Positions 18,953 through 28,007 of a stretch of 64,000 nucleotides of DNA are shown here, piece after piece; the stretch's first letter is position 1; every line of letters starts with the position of its first letter. Source of the stretch: Saprospiraceae bacterium. Lineage in GTDB: Bacteria; Bacteroidota; Bacteroidia; Chitinophagales; Saprospiraceae. The translations under genes were made by a program, and so were the position numbers. The notes under the pieces were generated by a model. That model did no database searches and had not been told where the DNA came from. It saw only the letters and a program-made list of their open reading frames with translations. The stretch is from contig JAHDHQ010000018.1 of NCBI GenBank assembly GCA_020631235.1, forward strand, positions 1 through 64,000, given 5' to 3'.

Positions 18953-19197
18953 TGTCGCTTTTTAAAGGTAACCATAAATCCTTTTGTAAAAGCACCTGTG
19001 TAAGAGCTGTGAATGGTGGCAAAATCTGTAATCGGAACTACCGAAAATAGATCAAAACCAGCTTCATCATATTCTAATATCAATTTTTCTAGCCTTGAAG
19101 CAGATTGTTCGGGCAAACTGGACTCTCTCGACTCGTACCACTTTTTACTTTGTGTAGATAAGGCTAAATACTCTACCTTGTAATTAGGATAATCCAT
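18949..19197 (-). CDS. Small DUF4177-like protein
   Basis: The 82 residues begin with a beta strand (YKVEYLAL) and end with LFSVVPITDF followed by a strand finishing in FKKRH. This is the layout of DUF4177 proteins (about 60-80 residues, ending in VFKR). No function is known. It is squeezed between trmD (1-base gap) and the GT4 gene (4-base overlap), so it is translated as part of that operon. The family call rests on pattern only. Confidence 0.6.
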   Translation of the reverse strand: MDYPNYKVEYLALSTQSKKWYESRESSLPEQSASRLEKLILEYDEAGFDLFSVVPITDFATIHSSYTGAFTKGFMVTFKKRH

Positions 19198-19198
19198 A

Positions 19199-19876
19199 TT
19201 ATTCGTTTATTAGATCAGGACGTTTATTTTGAGTGGTTTCTAGTGCTTTACGTTCCCTCCAATCGCGGATGTTTGCATCATGACCAGACAACAAAACATC
19301 TGGAACATTCCAGCCATTAAATTTTGCTGGTCTAGTGTAGACTGGTGGTGCCAATAAATCATCTTGAAATGAGTCTGTTAAAGCCGAACTAGCATCATTT
19401 AAAACACCTGGTATTAATCTTGAAATAGAATCTACTAAGACTAATGCTGCCAGCTCTCCACCTGATAAAACAAAATCTCCTATTGACACTTCTATGTCTA
19501 CTAAGTGATCTCGTACTCGTTGGTCCACTCCTTTATAGTGTCCGCAAATAATAATAAATGATTCCTCCATAGACCACTCGTTAGCGTGTGCTTGCTTGAA
19601 GGTTTTTCCATCAGGAGTTACATAAATTACTTTCATTTTCCCAAACTTGGAAAAAATGGTCTCAATGCATTTATATAAGGGTTCGACCATCATGACCATG
19701 CCTGCACCTCCACCAAACTGATAGTCATCTATCTGTTGTTGTTTGCCCACGCCATAGTCATGAAGATCGTATATATGAATATCTAACAAACCTTTATTTC
19801 TAGCCCGTTGTAAGATGCTATGACTCAACGGACTATCTAATAATGCTGGTACAGCAGATATTATATGAAAAACCAT
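19199..19876 (-). CDS. trmD: tRNA (guanine-37-N1)-methyltransferase TrmD
   Basis: The 225 residues are the normal length. The SPOUT trefoil-knot region is clear: IICGHYKGVDQRV, SIGDFVLSGGELAALVL, and the Asp of the R(I)PGVL region. TrmD uses S-adenosylmethionine to methylate G37 next to the anticodon, which prevents frameshifting at CCN/CGG codons. It is separated by 3 bases from the FKBP gene and by 1 base from the DUF4177-like gene. The usual rpsP-rimM-trmD-rplS neighbourhood is absent, as is common in Bacteroidota. Confidence 0.97.
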   Translation of the reverse strand: MVFHIISAVPALLDSPLSHSILQRARNKGLLDIHIYDLHDYGVGKQQQIDDYQFGGGAGMVMMVEPLYKCIETIFSKFGKMKVIYVTPDGKTFKQAHANEWSMEESFIIICGHYKGVDQRVRDHLVDIEVSIGDFVLSGGELAALVLVDSISRLIPGVLNDASSALTDSFQDDLLAPPVYTRPAKFNGWNVPDVLLSGHDANIRDWRERKALETTQNKRPDLINE

Positions 19877-19879
19877 GAT

Positions 19880-20527
19880 TTACTCGATACCTAATAACTC
19901 GACTTCAAATACTAAAGTAGAATATGGCTTGATCAATTGGCCAGCTCCTCTGTTACCATAGGCTAAATCATAAGGTATATACAATAAATACTTCGAACCA
20001 ACGGGCATTAATTGAAGACCTTCCTGCCATCCAGTAATTACACCATTTAGAGGAAAAGAAATAGGCTCTCCTCTTTCCACGCTACTGTCAAATACTTGAC
20101 CATCCATTAATGTACCATGATAATGAACCTTAACTTTATCTGTCAATGATGGTTTAGGACCATTTCCTGGTTTTAAAATCTTGTATTGTAAACCGCTATC
20201 CGTAGTAACTACTCCCTCTTTTTTCGCATTTTCAGCCAAGAAAACCTTTCCTTCTTCTATAACTACTTCATGCTGCGCTTCTTGCGCCTTTTGTATTGCC
20301 GCAGAAAAATAGGCTTCAGCCGTCGGAGTATCCATTTTGGAATCTCCAGCAGTAAAGTCTTTCATAGCTTCAGCAATCACATCCATATTAAGATCCTTAA
20401 GACCTTGTTGTTTTAAATTCTCAGCTAGAATTACTCCTACACTGTAACTTGTCGTATCCATAATTTGAGCTTTTAGATTTGCGCCCGAAATTAATACAAT
20501 CAAGGACAAAATTATCTTATTAAACAT
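19880..20527 (-). CDS. Exported FKBP-type peptidyl-prolyl isomerase (FkpA/Mip-like)
   Basis: The 215 residues carry a signal peptide (cleavage near residue 20, KA-Q). A helical FKBP N-terminal dimerisation domain (about 24-100) follows, then the FKBP catalytic domain (about 115-213) with VHYHGTLMDGQVFDSS and the IPYDLAYGNRGAG loop. It should speed proline isomerisation during folding of exported proteins in the periplasm. It lies between the M20 peptidase (43-base gap) and trmD (3 bases) on the same strand. Confidence 0.93.
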   Translation of the reverse strand: MFNKIILSLIVLISGANLKAQIMDTTSYSVGVILAENLKQQGLKDLNMDVIAEAMKDFTAGDSKMDTPTAEAYFSAAIQKAQEAQHEVVIEEGKVFLAENAKKEGVVTTDSGLQYKILKPGNGPKPSLTDKVKVHYHGTLMDGQVFDSSVERGEPISFPLNGVITGWQEGLQLMPVGSKYLLYIPYDLAYGNRGAGQLIKPYSTLVFEVELLGIE

Positions 20528-20570
20528 ATTATTATTTTAATTAATGTGTATTATGATATTATTCAATGTT

Positions 20571-21959
20571 TTACTTCTTGAGTTGTGCGTAAAAATCATG
20601 AAAGTAAGGAATGGTTTCGATTCCTTTGTAATAGTTAAACAGTCCATAATGCTCATTAGGAGAATGTATATCATCGGTATCTAGACCAAAACCTAGCATT
20701 ACAGATTTCACACCAAAAACTTCTTCGAACATCGCAACTATAGGTATACTTCCACCACTTCTCTCTGGTATTGGATCCTTACCAAAAGCTTTTTGCATAG
20801 CTTTATGAGCCGCCAAATACTCTGGAGTGTCTGTCGGTACTACAGCTGGATATCCTCCATGGTGAGGACTTACTGAAACGGTAACTCCCGGAGGAGCAAT
20901 GGATGTAAAATGATCTTGAAACAGTTTAGTGATTTTATCTGGATCCTGGTTAGGTACTAATCGCATACTAATTTTCGCATTGGCTTTTGATGGTAAAACT
21001 GTTTTTGCACCTTCTCCTATATAACCTCCCCATAATCCATTAACATCTAGCGTAGGACGGATAGAGGTTCTTTCCAATGTTGTGTATCCTGTCTCTCCCA
21101 TGATATCATTAATCCCTAAGCCTTCCTTGTAAGTAGCTAAACTAAAAGGCGCTTCATTCATTTTAGCTCGATCTACTTCACTTACTACAACTACGTCATC
21201 ATAAAATCCCGGTATGGTAATGTGATTATTTTCATCTTTTAATGAAGCAATCATATCACAAAGGACATTGATTGGGTTTGCAACTGCTCCACCATAAACA
21301 CCTGAATGTAAATCTTTGTTAGCTCCAACTACTTCCACCTCTACATAACTTAAACCTCTTAATCCCACACAAATAGACGGCGTATCATTAGCAATAATGG
21401 AAGTGTCACTTAATAAGACCACATCGCAGGCCAACATATCCTTATACTCCTTACAAAAGATACCTAAGTTATCAGACCCTATTTCTTCTTCTCCTTCGAT
21501 CATGAATTTGAAATTAACTGGTTGTTCGCCAGCTTCCATCATCGCCTCAAATGACTTAAGATGCATATACATCTGGCCTTTATCGTCACATGCTCCTCTC
21601 GCAAATATGGCACCCCCTGGATGAAGTTTTGTTTCTTTAATAACGGGTTCGAAAGGTCCTGAATCCCAAAGTTCGATAGGATCTGGTGGTTGCACATCAT
21701 AGTGTCCATATACTAAAACGGTAGGTAATGAGGCATCTTTAAATTTTTCTCCGTAAACAATCGGATGACCTGCAGTCTCAAATAATTGCACTTTGTCTGC
21801 TCCAGCAGAAGCCAATTTTTCTTTTACATATTCTGCCGTTTTTCTAACGTCATCTGCATATGCCGGATCTGCACTAATCGATGGAATCCTTAATAGCTCC
21901 ATTAATTCTTCTAAAAAGCGATCCTTATTGGATGCTATGTATTGTTGAACCTTTTCCAT
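20571..21959 (-). CDS. M20-family dipeptidase
   Basis: The 462 residues match the M20 carnosinase/CNDP-type dipeptidases. Zinc and catalytic motifs are in order: VYGHYDVQPPDP (His ligand, catalytic Asp), GACDDKGQ (bridging Asp), EGEEEIGS (general base Glu and ligand), and the C-terminal PNEHY (His ligand). A dimerisation lid domain lies at about 210-370. There is no signal peptide, so it is cytoplasmic. It probably hydrolyses dipeptides taken up or released by proteolysis. It is the first gene of the unit leading to the FKBP isomerase and trmD. Confidence 0.93.
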   Translation of the reverse strand: MEKVQQYIASNKDRFLEELMELLRIPSISADPAYADDVRKTAEYVKEKLASAGADKVQLFETAGHPIVYGEKFKDASLPTVLVYGHYDVQPPDPIELWDSGPFEPVIKETKLHPGGAIFARGACDDKGQMYMHLKSFEAMMEAGEQPVNFKFMIEGEEEIGSDNLGIFCKEYKDMLACDVVLLSDTSIIANDTPSICVGLRGLSYVEVEVVGANKDLHSGVYGGAVANPINVLCDMIASLKDENNHITIPGFYDDVVVVSEVDRAKMNEAPFSLATYKEGLGINDIMGETGYTTLERTSIRPTLDVNGLWGGYIGEGAKTVLPSKANAKISMRLVPNQDPDKITKLFQDHFTSIAPPGVTVSVSPHHGGYPAVVPTDTPEYLAAHKAMQKAFGKDPIPERSGGSIPIVAMFEEVFGVKSVMLGFGLDTDDIHSPNEHYGLFNYYKGIETIPYFHDFYAQLKK

Positions 21960-22407
21960 TCTTATGTATTATTAAATTCTTTTGATGTGATTATATTCTT
22001 TAAATATCTGCATTAGTTATGCTGATAAAATGGACATTTATTTAAACGATGCACAAGATAAGACATTACTAGAAACTGATATACATTAAATGCACTAAGC
22101 TGTCTCCATAGTATATACAGCTATCTTAATACTGCGTTAAATATTGACATTCATGGCACTAATCATTTCTTAGCTTAGTTTATTATCTTGTCCATTAAGT
22201 ACTTTATAACTATGGATAAGGAAAAATATATTGGCCAAAATATTATGGATCAATGCAAGAAAATAGGATACCTACCCTTTCAGATTGTTGTATTTTTAAT
22301 CATTGGGATGATATACTTTGTTTCAAAATTGTTCTAATACTTTAGCGCTTAGTAGACATTAAACTTCTAATAAGATTTACATAAAATTCAACCAATTACT
22401 AAACTGC
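21960..22407. other. 448-base intergenic region between divergent genes
   Basis: The region separates the M20 peptidase (minus) from the exported-protein pair (plus). It holds one credible small ORF (the 41-codon membrane protein, listed separately). The first 250 bases show no ORF, strong hairpin or clear TANNTTTG box that I can identify. Confidence 0.6.
22212..22337 (+). CDS. 41-residue single-helix membrane protein
   Basis: An ATG-started ORF of 41 codons lies in the 448-base gap. Its first 20 residues are polar and charged (starting MDKEKYIGQN). They are followed by a hydrophobic helix of about 18 residues (PFQIVVFLIIGMIYFV) and a short SKLF tail. This arrangement is typical of small bacterial membrane proteins. 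I do not recognise a family. It sits 70 bases upstream of the exported barrel gene on the same strand and may share its transcript. Chance ORFs of this size occur in AT-rich DNA, but the clean membrane segment is in its favour. Confidence 0.45.
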   Translation: MDKEKYIGQNIMDQCKKIGYLPFQIVVFLIIGMIYFVSKLF

Positions 22408-23409
22408 ATGAAGAACTTGTACTTGTTTGTATTCTTAGGCATATCATTAAACATTACGGCCCAAGAGATTAGCAATATCCAACTCAAGGCTACTGAAGAT
22501 TTAATGATAATCAAGTTCGACTTATCCGGAGATGAAAAAGATATTTATGAGGTTACATTAGAACTGTTTAATGGAGAAAACAAGCCTATCAAAGCATCAT
22601 CTTTTAATGGAGATATAGGTAAAGTGGTGCCAGGAAAGGAAAAAACGATTGTGTGGAATGTCTATAAAGATGTAGATGAGCTAGAAGGTGAAATAGTACC
22701 TCGCCTTCAAGCCCATTTAGTTCCTCCTGAAAAACCACAAACTAAAGTGGCTCCAAAACCCAGACCTGCAGCACCCACAAAAACGATTGACATAGTCGAT
22801 GGCAAGCCTAAAAAAAATAAAAAGAAACTTAGAGTAGGTATGAAACTCGGCATTGGCCCATCAAATGTAATTGCAGATGATCGAAGTAATTTTTACAAAA
22901 ATCGTTTTTCGATAGAGGCTGGATTGTACTTGAGATATTATCTTACTAAAAAATTACATCTACAGCCAGAAATAGTATACAAGCCGCAAAATTATCAAGA
23001 GCTTCTGAATGATACGGACAAGCTCATTCACAAGCATGATTATGTCCGAGGGCAAATGGTTCTGGGCTTAGCGCCTTTAGGAGGCGGACTTCATTTTAAC
23101 ATTGGAGGATATTATGGATATTTAGTTCATGGTTCAAGATTTAAGGATGTAGAAGTGGTTTCTAATCAATATAACATCGACGATATAAACACCAACAATC
23201 AAGATCGTTTTCCTTTTTCTGATACTGATGCAGGCCTCCTAATTGGTGGCAGTTGGAGTATTTTTAGAGGTGCCTTCGTCATCGGTGTACAACATTCCAG
23301 AGGTTTGACCAATTTTGTTACTGATGATTACCAATTATTAAATGAAAACATCATTGGACAATCGCTTAGAAATAAAAGCACTCAGTTTTACTTCCAAAAA
23401 TCGTTTTAA
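22408..23409 (+). CDS. Exported protein with outer-membrane beta-barrel C-terminus
   Basis: The 333 residues have a signal peptide (cleavage near residue 18, TAQ-E). A beta-sandwich-like domain (about 20-105) carries the GDIGKVVPGKEKTIVWNVYKD motif, found in Bacteroidota surface proteins before barrels. A Pro/Lys-rich linker (about 107-145) leads to a PorT-like eight-stranded barrel (about 145-333). Function is unknown. The stop is immediately followed by the ATG of the next gene (zero gap), so the two are co-translated and probably act together at the outer membrane. Confidence 0.75.
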   Translation: MKNLYLFVFLGISLNITAQEISNIQLKATEDLMIIKFDLSGDEKDIYEVTLELFNGENKPIKASSFNGDIGKVVPGKEKTIVWNVYKDVDELEGEIVPRLQAHLVPPEKPQTKVAPKPRPAAPTKTIDIVDGKPKKNKKKLRVGMKLGIGPSNVIADDRSNFYKNRFSIEAGLYLRYYLTKKLHLQPEIVYKPQNYQELLNDTDKLIHKHDYVRGQMVLGLAPLGGGLHFNIGGYYGYLVHGSRFKDVEVVSNQYNIDDINTNNQDRFPFSDTDAGLLIGGSWSIFRGAFVIGVQHSRGLTNFVTDDYQLLNENIIGQSLRNKSTQFYFQKSF

Positions 23410-24405
23410 ATGTATAATAAGTGTTTGTTATTGACTCTTCTATTGATAAGTTTTCAAGCATCGAGTCAAGTAGAAGTCAGTTTTCCGAAAAAATCGAAAA
23501 AGGAGTTAGAGAAGGTTCGCCATGAAAAATCAGTAGATCTTACAGGGCTTTGGGAAGGAGAAATCAATCAACTTACGTGGGATGGCCAGCCAGAATTCTC
23601 AGGCACGACAGGAAGATTGCACGTAGAAATAAGCCAGAAGGGAAATCGTGTGGAAGGACTTTTAGTTTGTCGAGCAAAATTTGCAGATAATCAAGGTTAC
23701 CTCAGTTATGAGAAACGTTTTACCGGAGGCTGGAATGGCAATACACTCAGCTATCAAGACCAATCAGTAGAAAATTACATTAATACCCACAAAGCTATGA
23801 GGCACTTAGAGTCGTGTCTAAAAACAAGTGAATTAAGTTTCTATCGTACCAAAGGGCATTTCCATTTGGAAGGTGACTGGACAGGAATAGGACATATCAC
23901 TGGGGTCGACTGCATTCCCGGACACATCCATTTAACGAAAGTAAATCCCGAAGATTTAGCTGTAGAATATGCGCAAACGGTTAATGTTAATTTCGAACAA
24001 AAAAACGGCAAACCCGTAGAACTCAAATGGAGTCCTGAAAATGAATTAAAGAAAATCAAAGATCGAAAGGTTAACCAAGGACAAACCATAAAGGTTAAAT
24101 CGAAAACATTAAGCATCACTGTCTATGATCATAAAAAAAGTGATGGCGACATTATTTCTTTAAATTACAACGGATATTGGTTACTAGAAAAATACAAAAT
24201 AGCCAATGAAGAACATAAAATAGATGTGTTGATAGACGACACCCACAAACAAAAAGACTATCTCCTTTTGTATGCACACAATCTTGGCCGATATCCACCG
24301 AATACCGTAGCTATCATTGTAGATGATGGATATACAAAACAACGGTTTATCCTAAATTCTGATATGCATGTTTGTGATGTGATTTATTTTAAACTGGAAA
24401 ACTAA
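23410..24405 (+). CDS. Exported two-domain protein of unknown function
   Basis: The 331 residues carry a signal peptide (cleavage near residue 19). The first domain (about 40-185), starting LTGLWEGEINQLTW, looks like a lipocalin- or avidin-like beta barrel. The second (about 235-331) has DHKKSDGDIISLNYNG and GRYPPNTVAIIVDD. Together with a lone SD before the last strand, this is a beta domain repeatedly found at the end of exported Bacteroidota proteins. No enzyme motif is seen. It directly follows the barrel gene, which may anchor it at the outer membrane. Confidence 0.7.
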   Translation: MYNKCLLLTLLLISFQASSQVEVSFPKKSKKELEKVRHEKSVDLTGLWEGEINQLTWDGQPEFSGTTGRLHVEISQKGNRVEGLLVCRAKFADNQGYLSYEKRFTGGWNGNTLSYQDQSVENYINTHKAMRHLESCLKTSELSFYRTKGHFHLEGDWTGIGHITGVDCIPGHIHLTKVNPEDLAVEYAQTVNVNFEQKNGKPVELKWSPENELKKIKDRKVNQGQTIKVKSKTLSITVYDHKKSDGDIISLNYNGYWLLEKYKIANEEHKIDVLIDDTHKQKDYLLLYAHNLGRYPPNTVAIIVDDGYTKQRFILNSDMHVCDVIYFKLEN

Positions 24406-24488
24406 ATTTTAAGGAAAGTTCTTTTCTTGAATTACAAACTAATTCCTTTTACTTTTATACAAAATTTGCCCTTAGCTATATCTACCAC

Positions 24489-25094
24489 ATGAAGACGCAT
24501 CTATCTATAATTTTTCTCTTTTTGGCTAGTCTATTGACCGCTCAATATGATGAGATGCGATTTAAACCAGTGGCACTTACAGATGATAAAGAGCCGACAT
24601 GCCAATTGGTTTTTGATGGATATGACGAACAACTATTAGTCAATAAAAAAGAATTTGCAGCAGAAAAGCTGCTGGGATACACCCATCCTTCTATATTAAA
24701 AATGGCACCTGATCTGGAGCTAATAGAAATATTCATCGCCAATAGTTTAATCGATGGCTATCATTTTATGGATCTTCAAGTAATTTTCCATACTCCTCAA
24801 GCTAAAACTAACTATGGAGGCATAACTAAAAATAGCAATCTCAAAATTCGTTTTCTCAATGACGAACACATATATCTCAACGCATTAAAAACAGATCTGG
24901 GTAGTCTCTCAAAAGATGGAACTAAAACCATATTTAAGTCCTCCTACCAACTCAATGAATATGAAATCAAAATGCTTAAGAGACACTATTTAGATGAAAT
25001 AGAAATAGTATGGCGTTTTGGATTGGAAAAATATCCCATAGAAAATATCAATTTATTTAAACAACAATTAGCTTGTCTTGACGGAAAAAAGTAA
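24489..25094 (+). CDS. Exported protein of unknown function
   Basis: The 201 residues have a signal peptide (hydrophobic residues 6-17, cleavage near TAQ-Y). The mature part is mixed alpha/beta without recognised motifs; a stretch near residues 55-90 is hydrophobic enough to be a folded core. There is no T9SS tail and no lipobox. The end overlaps the TTG start of the miaE gene by 17 bases, which suggests coupled translation. I do not recognise a family. Confidence 0.65.
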   Translation: MKTHLSIIFLFLASLLTAQYDEMRFKPVALTDDKEPTCQLVFDGYDEQLLVNKKEFAAEKLLGYTHPSILKMAPDLELIEIFIANSLIDGYHFMDLQVIFHTPQAKTNYGGITKNSNLKIRFLNDEHIYLNALKTDLGSLSKDGTKTIFKSSYQLNEYEIKMLKRHYLDEIEIVWRFGLEKYPIENINLFKQQLACLDGKK

Positions 25095-25674
25095 ACTTGG
25101 ATTGCATCTGCCGACAGACCCTAGATGGGTAAACTTAGCAGAAATGGATATAGGCGAAATCCTAATAGATCACGCTTATTGTGAAATGAAGGCGGCTTCA
25201 AATTGCATTTCTCTCATAAATGCAAATCCGGGGCGTAAAAAGCTAGTGGACGAACTCATGCCTATAGTGACTGAAGAGTGGGGCCATTTCAGATTGGTTT
25301 TAAGGGAATTAGATAAGCGCAACATTACCCTAGGAAAACCAAGAAAAGACGAATATGTAAATGCACTCATTAAATTTCAAAAAAAAGGCGGATCACCTGA
25401 AGATAGAATGGTAGAGAAGCTTTTAACGAGTGCTCTCATAGAAGCCAGAAGTGCGGAAAGATTTAGATTGCTATCCTTGCACATTTCTGATGAAAGCCTA
25501 AAAGGTTTTTACCACGATTTGATGGTCTCCGAAGCGGGTCACTACAAACTTTTTTTACAATTAGCCATTCACTATTCAGAAGAAGCAAAGGTTAGAGCTC
25601 GATGGCAAGAATATTTAAACCACGAAAAAGAAGTCTTAGAAAGTATCGAGTTACGAGGCGATCGGATGCATTAA
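25078..25674 (+). CDS. miaE: tRNA-(ms2io6A)-hydroxylase MiaE
   Basis: The 198 residues match the MiaE family, a ferritin-like diiron monooxygenase that hydroxylates 2-methylthio-N6-isopentenyladenosine-37 of tRNA using O2. Diiron ligand motifs are visible: the Glu in DHAYCEMKAA, EEWGHFRL, the Glu pair in EARSAERF, and SEAGHY. The start is TTG. The conserved N-terminus (LGLHLPTDPRWVNLAE) lies upstream of the first ATG, so the TTG is needed even though it overlaps the previous gene by 17 bases. Confidence 0.92.
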   Translation: MTEKSKLGLHLPTDPRWVNLAEMDIGEILIDHAYCEMKAASNCISLINANPGRKKLVDELMPIVTEEWGHFRLVLRELDKRNITLGKPRKDEYVNALIKFQKKGGSPEDRMVEKLLTSALIEARSAERFRLLSLHISDESLKGFYHDLMVSEAGHYKLFLQLAIHYSEEAKVRARWQEYLNHEKEVLESIELRGDRMH

Positions 25675-25743
25675 AGGAGTCAAGATATTATAGCAAATTT
25701 TAGCTGCAAGAATTTTATCTAGTTTAAAAACTATGGATCATCT

Positions 25744-26238
25744 ATGATACTTAGAAAATGGAATGCGCAAGATTTAGAGAGCTTAATGCACCATGCTGAT
25801 AACGCAAAGATTGCAAAAAATCTCACCGATATTTTCCCTCATCCTTACACTAAAGAAAGTGGAGAGTGGTTTATAAACTTTGCCAATGAGCATACACCGA
25901 CTCGGATCTTTGCGATTGATATAGATGGTGAAGCATGCGGAGCTATAGGTATACATCCACAGGAGGACATTTTTAAACATAATGCCGAAATTGGTTATTG
26001 GTTAGGGGAAGCCCATTGGGGTAAAGGTATCATGACCCAAGCCATTCGATCCATAGTTGATTATGGATTTAAAACCTTTGATATCCATCGCATTTTTGCT
26101 CGACCCTTTGGTAGCAATATCGCCTCCCAAAAAGCTTTAGAAAAGAATGGATTTAACTTAGAAGCTCATTTTATAAAAACCATCATTAAAAATGGGCAAT
26201 TAGAAGACGAATTGGTTTATGCCATTAGGAAAGCGTAA
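25744..26238 (+). CDS. GNAT-family N-acetyltransferase (RimJ/RimL type)
   Basis: The 164 residues are a single GNAT domain. The acetyl-CoA-binding region is visible as IGYWLGEAHWGKGIMTQAI, followed by the FARPFGSNIASQKALEKNGF motif that is common in the RimJ/RimL ribosomal-protein and small-molecule acetyltransferases. It transfers an acetyl group from acetyl-CoA to an unknown amine. The end overlaps the convergent prmA gene by 14 bases. No operon partner is close upstream. Confidence 0.88.
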   Translation: MILRKWNAQDLESLMHHADNAKIAKNLTDIFPHPYTKESGEWFINFANEHTPTRIFAIDIDGEACGAIGIHPQEDIFKHNAEIGYWLGEAHWGKGIMTQAIRSIVDYGFKTFDIHRIFARPFGSNIASQKALEKNGFNLEAHFIKTIIKNGQLEDELVYAIRKA

Positions 26239-27052
26239 AATGTAACATGCTCCACTCCCCTTTCAGTTTTTCCGATTTAAAAGTAAAACCTTCTGCTAGG
26301 TAAATGTCTATGATGTCTTTTCTTCGCTCAGCCAAGACTCCTGATATAAGCAAATGACCGTGAGTCTTTAATCTACTTTTTAAACCTGCAGCACTCACAG
26401 TTAACACAGGCTGGTTTATGTTTGCTAAAATAATATCGACCGTTTCCACTGGTACATCTTCTAAAGGACCATGGATGACATTAGGTTCTAGTCCAATGTC
26501 GTTTATCTTAAAATGGTCGTAAATATTTTCGATAGCCTCTTTCTGGATATCATTAGCTACGATCTTTTGGGCACCCATTTTAACTGCCATAACGGCTAAA
26601 ATACCGGTGCCTGCTCCATAATCAAATACTGATTTTTGGCTAAAATCTAGCGTATCCATCGCTGTCAGCATCATGTGGGTGGTTTCGTGATGTCCTGTAC
26701 CAAAAGCCATTTTAGGATCAATCTTGATGGTGTATCTACATGTATGGGCGACGTGGTGAAAATCAGCATAAATCGCACAAAAATCGCCAATGATGATAGG
26801 ATCAAAATTGGCCTCCCACATAGCGTTGTAATTAGTTGGCTCAAGTTCTTTCAAAAAGACATCTTGGCTATCCAAATCAAATGCAGCAATCAAAGCTTCC
26901 ATGAATCCACCTGGCAAAGCATTTGCTTGAATGTATGCCATCATGTGTGTATCATGTTCTTCGAACCCTTCGAAACCTATCGTGTCCAAGTGATTTATGA
27001 TGGCTTGTTGTTCCCTAGGGTTTACTTTGATTTGTAACTGGAAATAATTCAC
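26225..27052 (-). CDS. prmA: Ribosomal protein L11 methyltransferase PrmA
   Basis: The 275 residues hold the N-terminal substrate-recognition domain (about 1-95) and a class I methyltransferase domain with FGTGHHETT, the S-adenosylmethionine loop DYGAGTGILA and the catalytic-side motif ILANINQPVL. PrmA trimethylates several positions of ribosomal protein L11. The start is GTG and overlaps the stop TAG of folD by one base, so the genes are coupled. The 3' end overlaps the GNAT gene tail to tail. Confidence 0.95.
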   Translation of the reverse strand: MNYFQLQIKVNPREQQAIINHLDTIGFEGFEEHDTHMMAYIQANALPGGFMEALIAAFDLDSQDVFLKELEPTNYNAMWEANFDPIIIGDFCAIYADFHHVAHTCRYTIKIDPKMAFGTGHHETTHMMLTAMDTLDFSQKSVFDYGAGTGILAVMAVKMGAQKIVANDIQKEAIENIYDHFKINDIGLEPNVIHGPLEDVPVETVDIILANINQPVLTVSAAGLKSRLKTHGHLLISGVLAERRKDIIDIYLAEGFTFKSEKLKGEWSMLHFTLS

Positions 27053-27930
27053 TATTTAAATGTATTCTTATAAGCTTTCAAGGTGTTTTTTATCAATGCC
27101 GCAACCGTTAATGGACCTACACCGCCAGGTACAGGAGTAATAAAACTGCACTTATCGGATACATTTTCAAAGTCTACATCACCCACTAAACGATAGCCTG
27201 ATTTCTTCGTTTCATCTACTATCCTATTGATGCCTACATCGATAATGATGGCTTCGTCCTTAACCATATCTCTAGTAATAAAACGCTCTCGACCTATGGC
27301 AGCCACAATGATATCGGCTTGAAGTAACTGAGCTCTGAGATCTTTTGTGCGGCTGTGCGTTAAAGTGACTGTAGCATTCCCAAATGGCGCATTTCTTGAC
27401 AATAAAATACTCATGGGAGTACCCACAATATTGGACCTACCTACCACCACTACCTTCTTGCCAGAGGTGGTGATTCTATAACGTTCTAGCATTAGCAAGA
27501 TACCATAAGGTGTAGCTGGAACAAACGTATCTATACCTAAGGCCATTTTCCCCATATTCGTTGGGTGAAAACCATCTACATCTTTAGATGGATCTACGGC
27601 CAAAATAACCTTCTCCGGATTAATGTGTCGCGGCAATGGTAACTGGATTATAAACCCATCAATGGAAGGATCCTCATTCATTTCCGTAATCTTTTCGATC
27701 AAGGCTTCCTCTGTAATCTCAGCATCTAAATCAACCAGCGAAGATTGGATACCTACTCGTGTGCATGCTTTAATTTTGTGTCCTACATAAACTTTACTCG
27801 CTGGATTGCTGCCCACTAGTATGGCTGCTAAATGAGGTGCTCTTTTCCCATCGGCCAGAAACTGATCCACTTCATCGGCCATTTCACGTTGCAGTGTTAC
27901 AGAAAGGGTTTTACCATCTAAAATTTGCAT
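27052..27930 (-). CDS. folD: Bifunctional methylenetetrahydrofolate dehydrogenase/cyclohydrolase FolD
   Basis: The 292 residues show the full FolD pattern: the substrate site SKVYVGHKIKA, DVDGFHPTNMG, the NADP-binding VVVVGRSNIVGTPMS and the C-terminal PGGVGPLTVA. It interconverts methylene-, methenyl- and 10-formyl-tetrahydrofolate in the cytoplasm for purine, formyl-Met and thymidylate synthesis. It sits in a minus-strand run from argS through glnS and a PAP2 phosphatase (77-base gap) to prmA (1-base overlap). Confidence 0.97.
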   Translation of the reverse strand: MQILDGKTLSVTLQREMADEVDQFLADGKRAPHLAAILVGSNPASKVYVGHKIKACTRVGIQSSLVDLDAEITEEALIEKITEMNEDPSIDGFIIQLPLPRHINPEKVILAVDPSKDVDGFHPTNMGKMALGIDTFVPATPYGILLMLERYRITTSGKKVVVVGRSNIVGTPMSILLSRNAPFGNATVTLTHSRTKDLRAQLLQADIIVAAIGRERFITRDMVKDEAIIIDVGINRIVDETKKSGYRLVGDVDFENVSDKCSFITPVPGGVGPLTVAALIKNTLKAYKNTFK

Positions 27931-28007
27931 AGATAAAGCGTTTAATGGTAAAGATAGTTTAGCTTGTTAAGACTAATAAGTATTCAGGAATATTTGTCTC
28001 TTTTTTC

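Noticed and set aside
26675-27037. 120-codon plus-strand frame within prmA
   Set aside because: It overlaps conserved PrmA motifs on the opposite strand and has no homolog-like features.
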